Below are positions 46,691 through 54,804 of a stretch of DNA of 64,000 nt, one piece after another. A program made the translations under genes and the position numbers. Every line of letters begins with the position of its first letter. Within the stretch, counting starts at the first letter, position 1. Under the pieces are notes generated by a model. The model saw only the letters and a program-made list of their open reading frames with translations, was not told the DNA's origin and did no database searches. Source of the stretch: Arthrobacter sp. 35W (GTDB lineage: Bacteria > Actinomycetota > Actinomycetes > Actinomycetales > Micrococcaceae). The stretch lies in assembly GCF_000482545.1 (NCBI RefSeq), contig NZ_KI519455.1:1859247-1923246 (forward strand), read 5' to 3'.

Positions 46691-47257
46691 ATGAAGAAGT
46701 CCACCGCCATCTTTGCCTCCGCTGCCGCGGCAGCCCTGCTCGCCACCGGAGGGGCCACCGTCGCCGCCAACGCCTCCATCGCACCCGAGGCGCCCGCCAA
46801 GGTGCAGACCGTGGAAGCGGCCCCGGCACAGGAAAACGTGGTGTCCCAGAACCGGATCTCCGTGGACGCGTCGGCCGCCGCCGTGGCCGCCGCGATGGAC
46901 AAGTGCCAAGGCGACAAGCTGCCCTTCGTGACGGTGGCCCTGGTGGACCGCTTTGGCACGCTGCAGGCGCTGCTGCGCGGCGACAATGCCGCCGAGCACA
47001 CCATTGAGGCGGCCCAACAGAAGGCCTACACGGCCGCCGCGTTCGGCGCCCCCACCAGCGAACTGGCCAAGCGCATCAACGGCAACGGCCCCGGCATTGA
47101 CGATCTGCCGGGCACCCTGTTCCTGGCCGGCGGCGTGCCGGTGAAGGTCAACGGCGTCTCGATTGCCGGCATCGGCGTCGGCGGGGCGCCGGACGGCATG
47201 CTGGACGAGGCCTGCGCCGCCGCCGGAGTGGCAGCCCTGGCCGCCGCGGCCAAGTAG
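46691..47257 (+). CDS. Secreted heme-binding protein, HbpS/GlcG family
   Basis: 188 residues from the ATG after GAGGAGA. A Sec signal (MKKSTAIFASAAAAALLATGG) leads to the GlcG/HbpS fold (DUF336-type), with VTVALVDRFGTLQALLRGDNA, AAQQKAYTAAAF and the closing GIGVGGAPDGMLDEACAAAG. In Streptomyces, HbpS binds heme outside the cell and tunes the SenS kinase. The divergent SenS/SenR-like pair here fits that system. It is followed after 10 bases by an ankyrin lipoprotein gene. Confidence 0.85.
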   Translation: MKKSTAIFASAAAAALLATGGATVAANASIAPEAPAKVQTVEAAPAQENVVSQNRISVDASAAAVAAAMDKCQGDKLPFVTVALVDRFGTLQALLRGDNAAEHTIEAAQQKAYTAAAFGAPTSELAKRINGNGPGIDDLPGTLFLAGGVPVKVNGVSIAGIGVGGAPDGMLDEACAAAGVAALAAAAK

Positions 47258-47267
47258 GCTCGGTTCC

Positions 47268-47981
47268 ATGGGCTCCTTTCAGCACCGGGCGCTGGCGCTC
47301 GCCGCAGTCGCGGCGGGGCTGCTGTTGGCAGGCTGTGCTCCGGCGGGCGGAGCGGCACCCGGCGCCGGAGGGGCAACGAGTTCGACGACGTCGTCGGCCT
47401 CCGGATCCCAGCCGTCGTCGTCCGCCCCGTCTCCGTCCACCCCGGCGGCCCTGCCTGCACCTACTCCACTCACGAAAGAGGAACAGATGGCACTGGACAC
47501 CGACCTCATTCTGGCCGTCAAGGCCAACGACGCGGCCCGCGTGGGCGAACTCATCGCCGCCGGCGGGGATGTGAATGCCAAGGATGCGATCCAGGACTCG
47601 GCGTTCCTCTATGCCGGAGCCGAGGGGTTCAACGAGGTGCTGGCCCTGACGCTGGCCCACGGCGCCGACGTCGCGAGCACCAACCGCTACGGCGGCACGG
47701 CGCTGATCCCGGCCAGCGAGCACGGCTACGTGGAGACGGTGAAGATCCTCATCGCCGCCGGCGTGCCCGTCAACCACGTCAACAACCTGGGCTGGACGGC
47801 CATGCAGGAGGCCGTGCTGCTCAACGACGGCGGGCCCAACCAGCAGCAGGTGGTGTCCCTGCTGCTGGCCGCCGGTGCTGACCCGGGCATCCGCGACCCC
47901 CAGGGGCGCACGGCGCTGGAGAACGCCGACAGGCTGGGCTTCACCGGGCTTGCCGCCGTGATCCGGGGCGCAGGCTTCTAG
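47268..47981 (+). CDS. Ankyrin-repeat lipoprotein
   Basis: 237 residues from the ATG at 47268. The lipoprotein signal has lipobox LLLAGC near residue 21, followed by a Ser/Thr/Pro linker to about residue 75. Four to five ankyrin repeats follow (ALIPASEHGYVETVKILIAAGVPVN, VVSLLLAAGADPGIRD). Exported ankyrin proteins often accompany catalases and protect against peroxide. Its position behind an HbpS-like gene supports an oxidative-stress role, by inference. The last four bases overlap corA on the other strand. Confidence 0.85.
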   Translation: MGSFQHRALALAAVAAGLLLAGCAPAGGAAPGAGGATSSTTSSASGSQPSSSAPSPSTPAALPAPTPLTKEEQMALDTDLILAVKANDAARVGELIAAGGDVNAKDAIQDSAFLYAGAEGFNEVLALTLAHGADVASTNRYGGTALIPASEHGYVETVKILIAAGVPVNHVNNLGWTAMQEAVLLNDGGPNQQQVVSLLLAAGADPGIRDPQGRTALENADRLGFTGLAAVIRGAGF

Positions 47982-49000
47982 AGCCAGCGCCGGCGCTTGA
48001 ACACGGTGTAGAGCCCCACGCCCAGCACGATCATCAAGCCAATCGCAAAGGGATAGCCCAACTCCCAATGGAGCTCGGGCATCACATCGAAGTTCATGCC
48101 GTAGACGGTGCCCACCAGTGTGGGGGCAAACAGGATGGCCGCCCACGAGGAGATCTTCTTGGTCTCCTCGTTCTGCGCAATGCTGGTCTCCGTCATGTGC
48201 CGCAGCTCATCGTTCTGCCGCTGCGTCACCAGCGTCGCGTGGACGTTGATGGCGGTTTCCAGCAGGGCGCGGAAGCTGTTGGCCCGGTCCGTGACCCGCA
48301 GCAGATGGTCCTGGACATCGCGCAGGGCGCGCTGCAGTTCGATGTCCACGCGGTACTTCAGCGAGCCGCGCTGCAGGCCCTGGAGCATGTCGCCCAACGG
48401 GTGGACGGCACGCTGGAAGTTGATGACCTCGCGGGAGAGTTCGTAGATGCGCCGGGACAGATCTCCCTTGTAGGCGCTGTCGAAGAGCTGGTCCTCGATC
48501 TCATCGATGTCGTTCTGCAGCCCGGCGATGACGGGCTCGTACTCATCCACCACCTCATCCAGGATGGCGTAGAGGACCGCCTCGGGGCCCTTGGCCAGCA
48601 GCTCCGGATTGGCCTCCAGTCGGCGGCGCACGCGGGCCAGATTGGGTGACTCTGCGTGGCGGATGGTCACCACAAAGTCCTTGCCCATGAAGATGTGCAG
48701 CTCGCCGAACTCCACCATCTCGTCCGCGTCAAGGTAGCGGGCCGGGCGCAGCACCAGGAACAAGGTGTCGCCGTAGCGTTCCAGTTTGGAGCGCTGGTGT
48801 CCGGAGAGTGCGTCCTCGACGGCGAGGTGGTGCAGGTCGAACTCGGCGGCCACGGAGCGGATGGCCGCCGGCTCCGGGCGGTACAGGCCGATCCAGGCCA
48901 TGCCGTCGCCGGCATGCCTCGCCTCGTAGGTTTCCAGCAGATTGGTGGGGGTTTCCGTGCGCCGTCCTGCGACGTACAGGCCGTTGTCAACAATGCTCAT
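47978..49000 (-). CDS. corA: CorA-family Mg2+/Co2+ transporter
   Basis: 340 residues from the ATG at 49000. A long cytoplasmic helical domain precedes two C-terminal transmembrane helices, with the pore signature YGMNFDVMPE (GMN) between them near residue 300. As a pentamer it conducts Mg2+ (or Co2+/Ni2+) into the cell. It converges with the ankyrin gene with a 4-base overlap. The 5' region was checked for a magnesium (M-box) riboswitch without success. Confidence 0.93.
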   Translation of the reverse strand: MSIVDNGLYVAGRRTETPTNLLETYEARHAGDGMAWIGLYRPEPAAIRSVAAEFDLHHLAVEDALSGHQRSKLERYGDTLFLVLRPARYLDADEMVEFGELHIFMGKDFVVTIRHAESPNLARVRRRLEANPELLAKGPEAVLYAILDEVVDEYEPVIAGLQNDIDEIEDQLFDSAYKGDLSRRIYELSREVINFQRAVHPLGDMLQGLQRGSLKYRVDIELQRALRDVQDHLLRVTDRANSFRALLETAINVHATLVTQRQNDELRHMTETSIAQNEETKKISSWAAILFAPTLVGTVYGMNFDVMPELHWELGYPFAIGLMIVLGVGLYTVFKRRRWL

Positions 49001-49399
49001 GGGTAGGCTCCGCTCTGGTGGCCGGCCCGCCGGATCGCGGCGGGGCACGGCAACGGCAGCACCGCAAAGAGTGCGGTGTGCCGGAGGATGTGTGGTCCGG
49101 GAGCCGGCGCGGCGGCGTCTTGGAGCGGGCCCGGACCTGGCGGGGCGAACGGGAGGTTCGGCCTAGAGGGAGCGGGAGGCGTGCAAGAGGGCGCGGCCTG
49201 CGTCGGCGTAGATACTATGACTGGCCAAGGCCGTTCACCGCCTCTCCTCTTGCGAGCTCAGATGGCCCTCGGGCACCTTTGAAGGGCGGGCCTTCACCGA
49301 GCATAGCAACGCCCCCCGCCAGGTGCGCAAACGGCCGCCCGCCCAGGCCCAGCCGGCCAGCCGGTGCGCCGCCGCTGCAGAGTTCGGTACTGTGTCCCC
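49001..49399. other. Intergenic region between corA and DUF805 gene
   Basis: No gene is convincing. On the minus strand TAGTAT near 49211-49216 could be a -10 for corA, giving a ~200-base leader that contains a 7-bp hairpin (49060-49066 with 49072-49078). I could not recognise a known riboswitch. Confidence 0.4.
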
Positions 49400-49795
49400 A
49401 TGACGCAGGCACCAGCCCCAGCCCCGATGTCCTTCGGCATGGCGATCGCCACGGCGTTGGGCAAATACGCGGACTTTGGCGGGCGGGCAACAAGGCCGGA
49501 ATTCTGGTGGTTCGTGCTCTTTGCCGCCCTGGTGGGCAGCGCCTTGGGCGCCTTGAACATTGCAACTGGCAACGGCGTGTTTGCCATTGGTTCCAGCCTG
49601 GCGTCGGTATGGTCCGTCGTCGTCCTTCTGCCGACGCTGGCCGTGATGGTCCGCCGGCTGCGCGATGCCGGACGCGAATGGGGCGAGGTGTTCTGGCTGC
49701 TGGTGCCCATCGCGGGCCTCATCGTGCTGGCGATCCACCTCAGCGAACCGTCAAAGCCCGATATGACCGACAAGACCGCAGGGGCCGGCGTCTGA
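49400..49795 (+). CDS. DUF805 membrane protein
   Basis: 131 residues with three to four transmembrane helices. The DUF805 hallmark YADFGGRATRPEFWWFVLF is at about residues 22-41, and VRRLRDAGREWG sits before the last helices. The family is widespread and of unknown function. The start ATG at 49400 has a weak upstream sequence. It converges with the sulfatase gene. Confidence 0.85.
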   Translation: MTQAPAPAPMSFGMAIATALGKYADFGGRATRPEFWWFVLFAALVGSALGALNIATGNGVFAIGSSLASVWSVVVLLPTLAVMVRRLRDAGREWGEVFWLLVPIAGLIVLAIHLSEPSKPDMTDKTAGAGV

Positions 49796-49823
49796 CGACA
49801 CACGGCCTACGGACCGGCCGCCC

Positions 49824-51281
49824 TCAGGGAGCAGCAGGCTCGGCCGCGGCCAGCTGCCGAAGCCCGGGCAGTCCAGCCCAGTCGTCCCCGGCAGCCGCAA
49901 GCTCCGCGGCCAGACGGGTTACGCGGGCGGCCGTCGCCGGCCCACCAATGATGGGATGCAACTCGTACGGGTCGGCGTCCAGATCGAAGCACTCCACCGA
50001 CGTCCCGGAACCGGAACCGGAACCGGTCCCGGTGCCGGGGGAGTGGCTGGCGACAATCTTCCACGTGGCCGTCCGGAAGCCCCGCAGGCTGGGGGCGCCT
50101 GCCGCGTCGTGGGGGTAGCGGAAGTACAGGGCCCCGGCGTCGGCATCTGCAGCGCCCGGGTCCAGCAGCGAGGCGGCCAGGTTGGCGCCCTGCATCGCAG
50201 TGGGGATGCTGTCGGCCAGACCCATCAGCCCCAGCAGTGTGGGGCCGGTGTCCACGCTGGAGAGCACCGTTGGATTGGGCCCGGTGGGGATCCGGCCGGG
50301 CCAGCGCAGGGCAAAGGGGATCCGCATGGATTCCTCGTACGGGACGTTCTTGTACAGCTGCTGGTGGCTGCCCATCTGCTGCCCGTGGTCGGAGGTGAAG
50401 ACCACGATGGTGTCTTGGGCCAGTCCGCGGTCCGCCAGCGCGTCCAGCAGCCGCCCCACCTGGGCGTCGATGGCCGCCACCGCAGCGTAGTACAGGGGAG
50501 CGATCTCCGCGGCCTCGCGGCCGGCACCGCCGTCGAGGTCCACATTGGGCCGCGGCAGCAAAGCCTCGGCGGGCAGGTCTCCGTAGCTCTGGTCCCAGCC
50601 CTCGGGCAGCTGGTCGAAGGGCTGGTGCGGCGGGTTGTAGGAGACGACGAGCGCGAACGGCGCCCTGTTGTTGGGCGCGCCGCCGTCGTCCGGAACGCCG
50701 TCGTCGAGGAAGCCGATGGCGACGTCCGTCTCGTGGGCCGCGGACCAGCCCTGGACGTCGATGCGCTGCTCCCGCGGTGCGTCCCCGGTCCAGTAGTGCG
50801 GCGTCAGGTGCTGGTCGCAGCAGCCGTAGGAGTACCAGTAGTCGAAGCCGTGCCGGCATTCCGGGGGCGAATAGGCATCCCAGTAGCGTCCGTCCTCAAG
50901 GATGCCCTCGCCGTGGACGGCGTCCTCGGGGACGGGTGCCTGCAGATGCCACTTGCCGATGTAGCCCGTCCGGTAGCCGGCATCCCGCAGCACCCGGACC
51001 CAGGACGGCGCGTCGGCGCGCAGGCCCACGCCCCATGACGCCGTCAGCGAGTTCACATTGTGGGTCACGTGGTTCTGGTGCGGATACTGCCCGGTCATGA
51101 GCATCGCCCGGTGCGGGCTGCAGACCGGGTAGTTGCTGACCGCGTGGCGCAGGGAGGTTCCCTGCGCCACGAGTCCATCCAGCGACGGCGTCGACACGGG
51201 ATCGCCGCCATCGCCGGGTGCATCCAGGCACATGGCCCGGAACTGGTCCGCCAGGACAAAGAGCAGATTGGGCCGGCTCAT
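49824..51281 (-). CDS. Formylglycine-dependent sulfatase
   Basis: 485 residues, alkaline-phosphatase fold. The FGly precursor is C54 in NYPVCSPHRAMLMTGQYP, matching C-x-P-x-R, so maturation by the formylglycine-generating enzyme is expected. Metal-binding residues appear in LFVLADQFR and FTSDHGQQMGSHQ. No signal peptide, so it is cytoplasmic. The ATG overlaps the upstream permease stop (ATGA), tying it to the sugar importer. With the PL8 lyase of this cluster, it probably desulfates imported chondroitin/hyaluronan-type oligosaccharides. Residues about 412-428 are an SGTG-rich low-complexity insert encoded by a 6-bp repeat. Confidence 0.9.
   Translation of the reverse strand: MSRPNLLFVLADQFRAMCLDAPGDGGDPVSTPSLDGLVAQGTSLRHAVSNYPVCSPHRAMLMTGQYPHQNHVTHNVNSLTASWGVGLRADAPSWVRVLRDAGYRTGYIGKWHLQAPVPEDAVHGEGILEDGRYWDAYSPPECRHGFDYWYSYGCCDQHLTPHYWTGDAPREQRIDVQGWSAAHETDVAIGFLDDGVPDDGGAPNNRAPFALVVSYNPPHQPFDQLPEGWDQSYGDLPAEALLPRPNVDLDGGAGREAAEIAPLYYAAVAAIDAQVGRLLDALADRGLAQDTIVVFTSDHGQQMGSHQQLYKNVPYEESMRIPFALRWPGRIPTGPNPTVLSSVDTGPTLLGLMGLADSIPTAMQGANLAASLLDPGAADADAGALYFRYPHDAAGAPSLRGFRTATWKIVASHSPGTGTGSGSGSGTSVECFDLDADPYELHPIIGGPATAARVTRLAAELAAAGDDWAGLPGLRQLAAAEPAAP
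50005..50026 (-). repeat. 6-bp tandem repeat within the sulfatase gene
   Basis: CCGGAA is repeated three times (50005-50022), followed by CCGG, inside the sulfatase reading frame. On the coding strand it encodes the Gly/Ser/Thr insert. A repeat of six keeps frame when it changes length. Confidence 0.6.
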
Positions 51282-52195
51282 TTGCCCATGCCCAGGGTCA
51301 GCCCCTCCGTGAGGTGGCGGCCCAGCCAGACGTAGACGATCAACATGGGCAGCACCACGATGCACAGGCCGGCGAAGAGCCCGCCCCAGTCCGCTCCGGA
51401 GTAGGTTTGCTGCTGGACAAAGGAGATCAGCGCGATCGGCAGCGTGTACTTTTCGGTGGATTGGATCAGCGTCAGGGCCAGCAGCGTCTCGTTCCAGTGG
51501 CTGACCACCTGCAGCACGAAGGCGGTCAGGATGCCGCCCTTGGCCAGCGGCAGCGTGATCTGCACGAAGGTCCGCAGCGCCGAGGCGCCGTCCAAGGCGG
51601 CCGCCTCCTCCATCTCCAGCGGCAGGCTGCGGAAGAACGCCGTCAGCAGAAACACGGTGAACGGCATCGAGACGCCGATGTACACCAGGTTCAGGCCGAA
51701 CAGGCTGTCGGTCAGGTGGGCCTCGTTCAGCATCACGAACAGCGGAATCAGGATCACCTGCGCCGGGATGCCCAGCCCCAGGATGAAGTACATGCTCAGC
51801 GCGCCCGTCAGCCGGCTTTCCACCCGGCTGAGGTAGTACGCCGCCGGGGCCGCGAGGGCCACCGTGAGGAATGAGGACACGCCTGTCGTGACGACGCTGT
51901 TGACAGTTGCCGTCGCAAAATCGCTGGCGGTCCAGGCCCGGACAAAGTTCACCATGTCGAAGGATTCCGGCATGCCCCAGGGGTTGCTGAGGATGGCGCG
52001 GGTGTCGCGGAAGGCCTGCAGCAGCATCCACACGAGCATGCCGATGCTGATCGCCACCACGGCCCACAGGAGCACAACGCCGATGCTGCGGGCAATGCTG
52101 TGCTCCGCCCGCATCGCCGGGCTGGTGCCGCGGCGGTTGGCCGGACGGCGCAGTGGAGCCGGCGCCGGCGGTTTCTGTTTGGTCAGAGTTGTCAT
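51278..52195 (-). CDS. ABC sugar transporter permease (CUT1, MalG-type)
   Basis: 305 residues from the ATG at 52195 (AAGGA upstream). Six transmembrane helices and the EAA loop EEAAALDGASALRTFVQITLPL contact the ATPase. It pairs with the MalF-type permease encoded nine bases upstream. Its stop overlaps the sulfatase start by four bases. The ATPase of the importer is not in the window; a shared MsmK/UgpC-type ATPase elsewhere is likely. Confidence 0.93.
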   Translation of the reverse strand: MTTLTKQKPPAPAPLRRPANRRGTSPAMRAEHSIARSIGVVLLWAVVAISIGMLVWMLLQAFRDTRAILSNPWGMPESFDMVNFVRAWTASDFATATVNSVVTTGVSSFLTVALAAPAAYYLSRVESRLTGALSMYFILGLGIPAQVILIPLFVMLNEAHLTDSLFGLNLVYIGVSMPFTVFLLTAFFRSLPLEMEEAAALDGASALRTFVQITLPLAKGGILTAFVLQVVSHWNETLLALTLIQSTEKYTLPIALISFVQQQTYSGADWGGLFAGLCIVVLPMLIVYVWLGRHLTEGLTLGMGK

Positions 52196-52203
52196 GATGA
52201 TCC

Positions 52204-53181
52204 TTAGAATTCGACGGCGTCGCGGCGCATGGCCCGGCGGAGCACGACGACGAGCACGGAGACGAGGGCCAGCGAGATGATGGCCGACGCCGTCGCCGCT
52301 CCGTAGGCGGGCGTGGACTGGCCGGAGAAGGCCGTCACGTAGGTGTAGACGGCAGTGGTCCAACTCTGCGTTGGCGGGATGCCGGCGCCGCTGCTGCCAC
52401 CGAAGACCCAGATGATCTCGAAGATCTTGATCGATGAGATCGTCCACAGCACCGCGCAGGTGCCGAACACATCCCAGGTCAGCGGAAGGATCACATAGCG
52501 CAGCCGCTGGAACGGGGTGGCTCCGGCGAGGGCGCAGTCCTCGTAGTAGTACGGCGGGATGCGGTCGACGCCGGCCATCAGGATGGTGGTGAAGTAGCCG
52601 GTGGTGGTGGCCACCAGCGTGGCCATGATCAGCGGGAAGATGTTGTCCTGGGCCAGCCACGCCGGCGGGTTCTGAACCCCCAGCGGTGCCAGCAGCGTGT
52701 TCACGATGCCGCCGGGGTTGAAGATGAACCCGGCCAGCACGCCAAAGACCAGGGCGTTGATCAGGTGGGGGAAGAAGATCACGGAACGCACAATCTTCTT
52801 CCCCGCCATGTCCCGCAGCACCAGCGTCATGGCGAAGGCCAGAATGAAGATGGCAGCGCCCACCACAAAGAGCAGCAGCAGGGTGTTGCCGAAGGACTTC
52901 AGGAACAGCGGATCCCGGAAGACCCTCAGGTAGTTCTCAATGCCCACGAAGGTCATGGGACCGCTGCCGGCCCACTTGTGCAGGCTGATCCAGGCGGCCC
53001 CGATGGCGGGGATGATGAACAGCGCCGTGTAGAAGATGAACGCCGGGCCCACGAAGGGGACCAGGAGCTTGCGGCGCTGGCGGTCCATGGTGCTCCCGCC
53101 CGCCTGCGGACGGCCTGCTTCCTTGGGACGGCGCTCCGTCCCAGAGGAGGCAGTGCGCCGGGTGGTGGTGGCCGCGCTCAT
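52204..53181 (-). CDS. ABC sugar transporter permease (CUT1, MalF-type)
   Basis: 325 residues with an N-terminal Ser/Thr/Arg-rich tail, six helices and the EAA loop EDCALAGATPFQRLRYVILPL. Its ATG shares one base with the stop of the binding-protein gene, indicating coupled translation. With the MalG-type partner it forms the transmembrane pore of an oligosaccharide importer. Confidence 0.93.
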   Translation of the reverse strand: MSAATTTRRTASSGTERRPKEAGRPQAGGSTMDRQRRKLLVPFVGPAFIFYTALFIIPAIGAAWISLHKWAGSGPMTFVGIENYLRVFRDPLFLKSFGNTLLLLFVVGAAIFILAFAMTLVLRDMAGKKIVRSVIFFPHLINALVFGVLAGFIFNPGGIVNTLLAPLGVQNPPAWLAQDNIFPLIMATLVATTTGYFTTILMAGVDRIPPYYYEDCALAGATPFQRLRYVILPLTWDVFGTCAVLWTISSIKIFEIIWVFGGSSGAGIPPTQSWTTAVYTYVTAFSGQSTPAYGAATASAIISLALVSVLVVVLRRAMRRDAVEF

Positions 53182-54485
53182 CAGCCGTTGTCCTTCCAGT
53201 ACTGGACCTGGGCGTCCTTCATCTTCGCGACGAACTCAGCAGCGGAGATCTTGCCCAGGAACAGCTGGTCATCGATCGGCCAGAACACCTTCTCCATGTA
53301 GCCCGCGTACGTTACGCCGTCGCCGCCCTGGTACACGGTGGTGGCGTTGTCGAGGGCCTTCTTGACCGAATCCATCTGCGGGGCGCTGGCGGCGTCGGCG
53401 CGGATGGGCAGCACCTTCGCTTTGGTGCCGTAGTCGTCCTGGTACTTCTTGTTCAGCATGAAGGCAGCCAGCTGCTGGGCCAGTCCGGGGTTCTTGGCCT
53501 TCTTCGGAACGGCCCAGCCGATGAAGTCGGCGCGCACCGCGGCGGGCTTGCCATCGATGGCCGGGAACGGGAAGGAGGAGTACTGGAAGCCCTCGGCGGC
53601 GTAGGTGCTGGTCTCGGTGGGCAGCCAGGAGCCGTTGAGGATCAGCGAGGCCTTGCCACTGGCCCACACCTGCTGCTGGGCCGGCCACTTGCTGGCGTCG
53701 TAGCCGGGGACCAGGTAGCCGCCCTTGGCGATCTGCTCCACCTTCTGTGCAGCGGCGAGGACCTTCGGGGCATCCCAGCCGGCACCGGTCTTGTCGGAGG
53801 CGAGCGTCTTGAAGGAGCCCGGGCCCTCGGTCCGGATCAAGGCGGTGGTGAACCATAGGGCGTTGTACCCGGCCACATCGCCGTCGGCGGCGAGCGGTGT
53901 CTCACCGGCGGCCTTGAGCTTGTCCAGCTCGGCGATGAAGCCATTCCAATCGGCCGGCGGGTTGGCCACGAGCTCTGGGTGTTTGGCGGCGTCGAACCAG
54001 ATGGCATCGGAGCTGAGGCTGTACGGCAGCATCCAGGGCGTCCCGTCCTCGCCCTTGATGTTGCTGATGGCAGTGTACTTGGCCGGGACCAGCTCGGAAA
54101 CCTTCTTGCCGTCCACCACGGTGTCGTAGGCGGCGCCGAGGGGAAGGGCCTGCCCCGTGTCGCCCATCGTTGTGGCCAGCTTGGCGTAGGGGCCGTCCAC
54201 GATGTCCGGCACGTTGTTGGTGTTCAGGGCGGGGACGAGCTTTTCGGTGTTGGAGCGGCCCTGCCACTGCACCTTGACGGTGGCGCCGGTCTGCTGCTCA
54301 AAGTCGGCAATGGCCTCGGCGATCACCTTTTGCTGCGGTTCGCCGTCCTTCCACATGGACCAGTACGTCAATGTACCGCCCTCGGAAGGGGCCGTGCTTG
54401 CCGAGCCCTGCCCGCAGGCGGTCAGGGCCAGTGAAGCGCCGGCCAGTACGGCCAGTGCCTGCACGATGCGGGACTTGGAGTTCAT
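53181..54485 (-). CDS. ABC sugar-binding lipoprotein
   Basis: 434 residues from the ATG at 54485 after AGAGGTGG. The lipoprotein signal has lipobox LALTAC near residue 24. The mature part is a cluster-B type solute-binding fold (LTYWSMWKDGEPQQKV, AFMLNKKYQDDYGTKAKVLPI). It captures the oligosaccharide for the two permeases. First gene of the transport-sulfatase operon, divergent from the GntR-LacI regulator. Confidence 0.93.
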   Translation of the reverse strand: MNSKSRIVQALAVLAGASLALTACGQGSASTAPSEGGTLTYWSMWKDGEPQQKVIAEAIADFEQQTGATVKVQWQGRSNTEKLVPALNTNNVPDIVDGPYAKLATTMGDTGQALPLGAAYDTVVDGKKVSELVPAKYTAISNIKGEDGTPWMLPYSLSSDAIWFDAAKHPELVANPPADWNGFIAELDKLKAAGETPLAADGDVAGYNALWFTTALIRTEGPGSFKTLASDKTGAGWDAPKVLAAAQKVEQIAKGGYLVPGYDASKWPAQQQVWASGKASLILNGSWLPTETSTYAAEGFQYSSFPFPAIDGKPAAVRADFIGWAVPKKAKNPGLAQQLAAFMLNKKYQDDYGTKAKVLPIRADAASAPQMDSVKKALDNATTVYQGGDGVTYAGYMEKVFWPIDDQLFLGKISAAEFVAKMKDAQVQYWKDNG

Positions 54486-54804
54486 GAAGCCACCTCTGTT
54501 AAGTCGTTGGGCTGTTTGAAAGTTGTTGTTTGATGCGAGTCTTTGCGCCGCCGTGGCGGCTGTGTCCCACGACTCAAACAGCCGCGAAAGAGAGGAATCA
54601 AGGAGTACCTGGGGAACATTGCGCAGGATTGATGCGCATGTCACACCATGACTTGTTCCTACGTTGTGGGTCGGGCTGTTGTTCCGGCGATTTGGCGGTG
54701 GCATGGTGGGCAGGCAGTGCGAATTCTTTTGGAATAGTCCTTTATTCATTTCTTTTCAGCCCGGGATACTCGGTTCCCGGAGCACAATCCGCAAAGGAGG
54801 GGCA
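54486..54804. promoter_or_regulatory. Divergent control region of the importer operon
   Basis: No gene is visible. GGCTGTTTGA (54510-54519) and TCAAACAGCC (54574-54583) form perfect 10-base inverted half-sites spaced 54 bases apart on the importer side, a plausible operator pair for the regulator encoded at 54805. The regulator side is AT-rich (54721-54760), suggesting its promoter. Confidence 0.5.

Noticed and set aside
49001-49210. M-box magnesium riboswitch upstream of corA
   Set aside because: I could not find the conserved core elements; only a short 7-bp hairpin is present.
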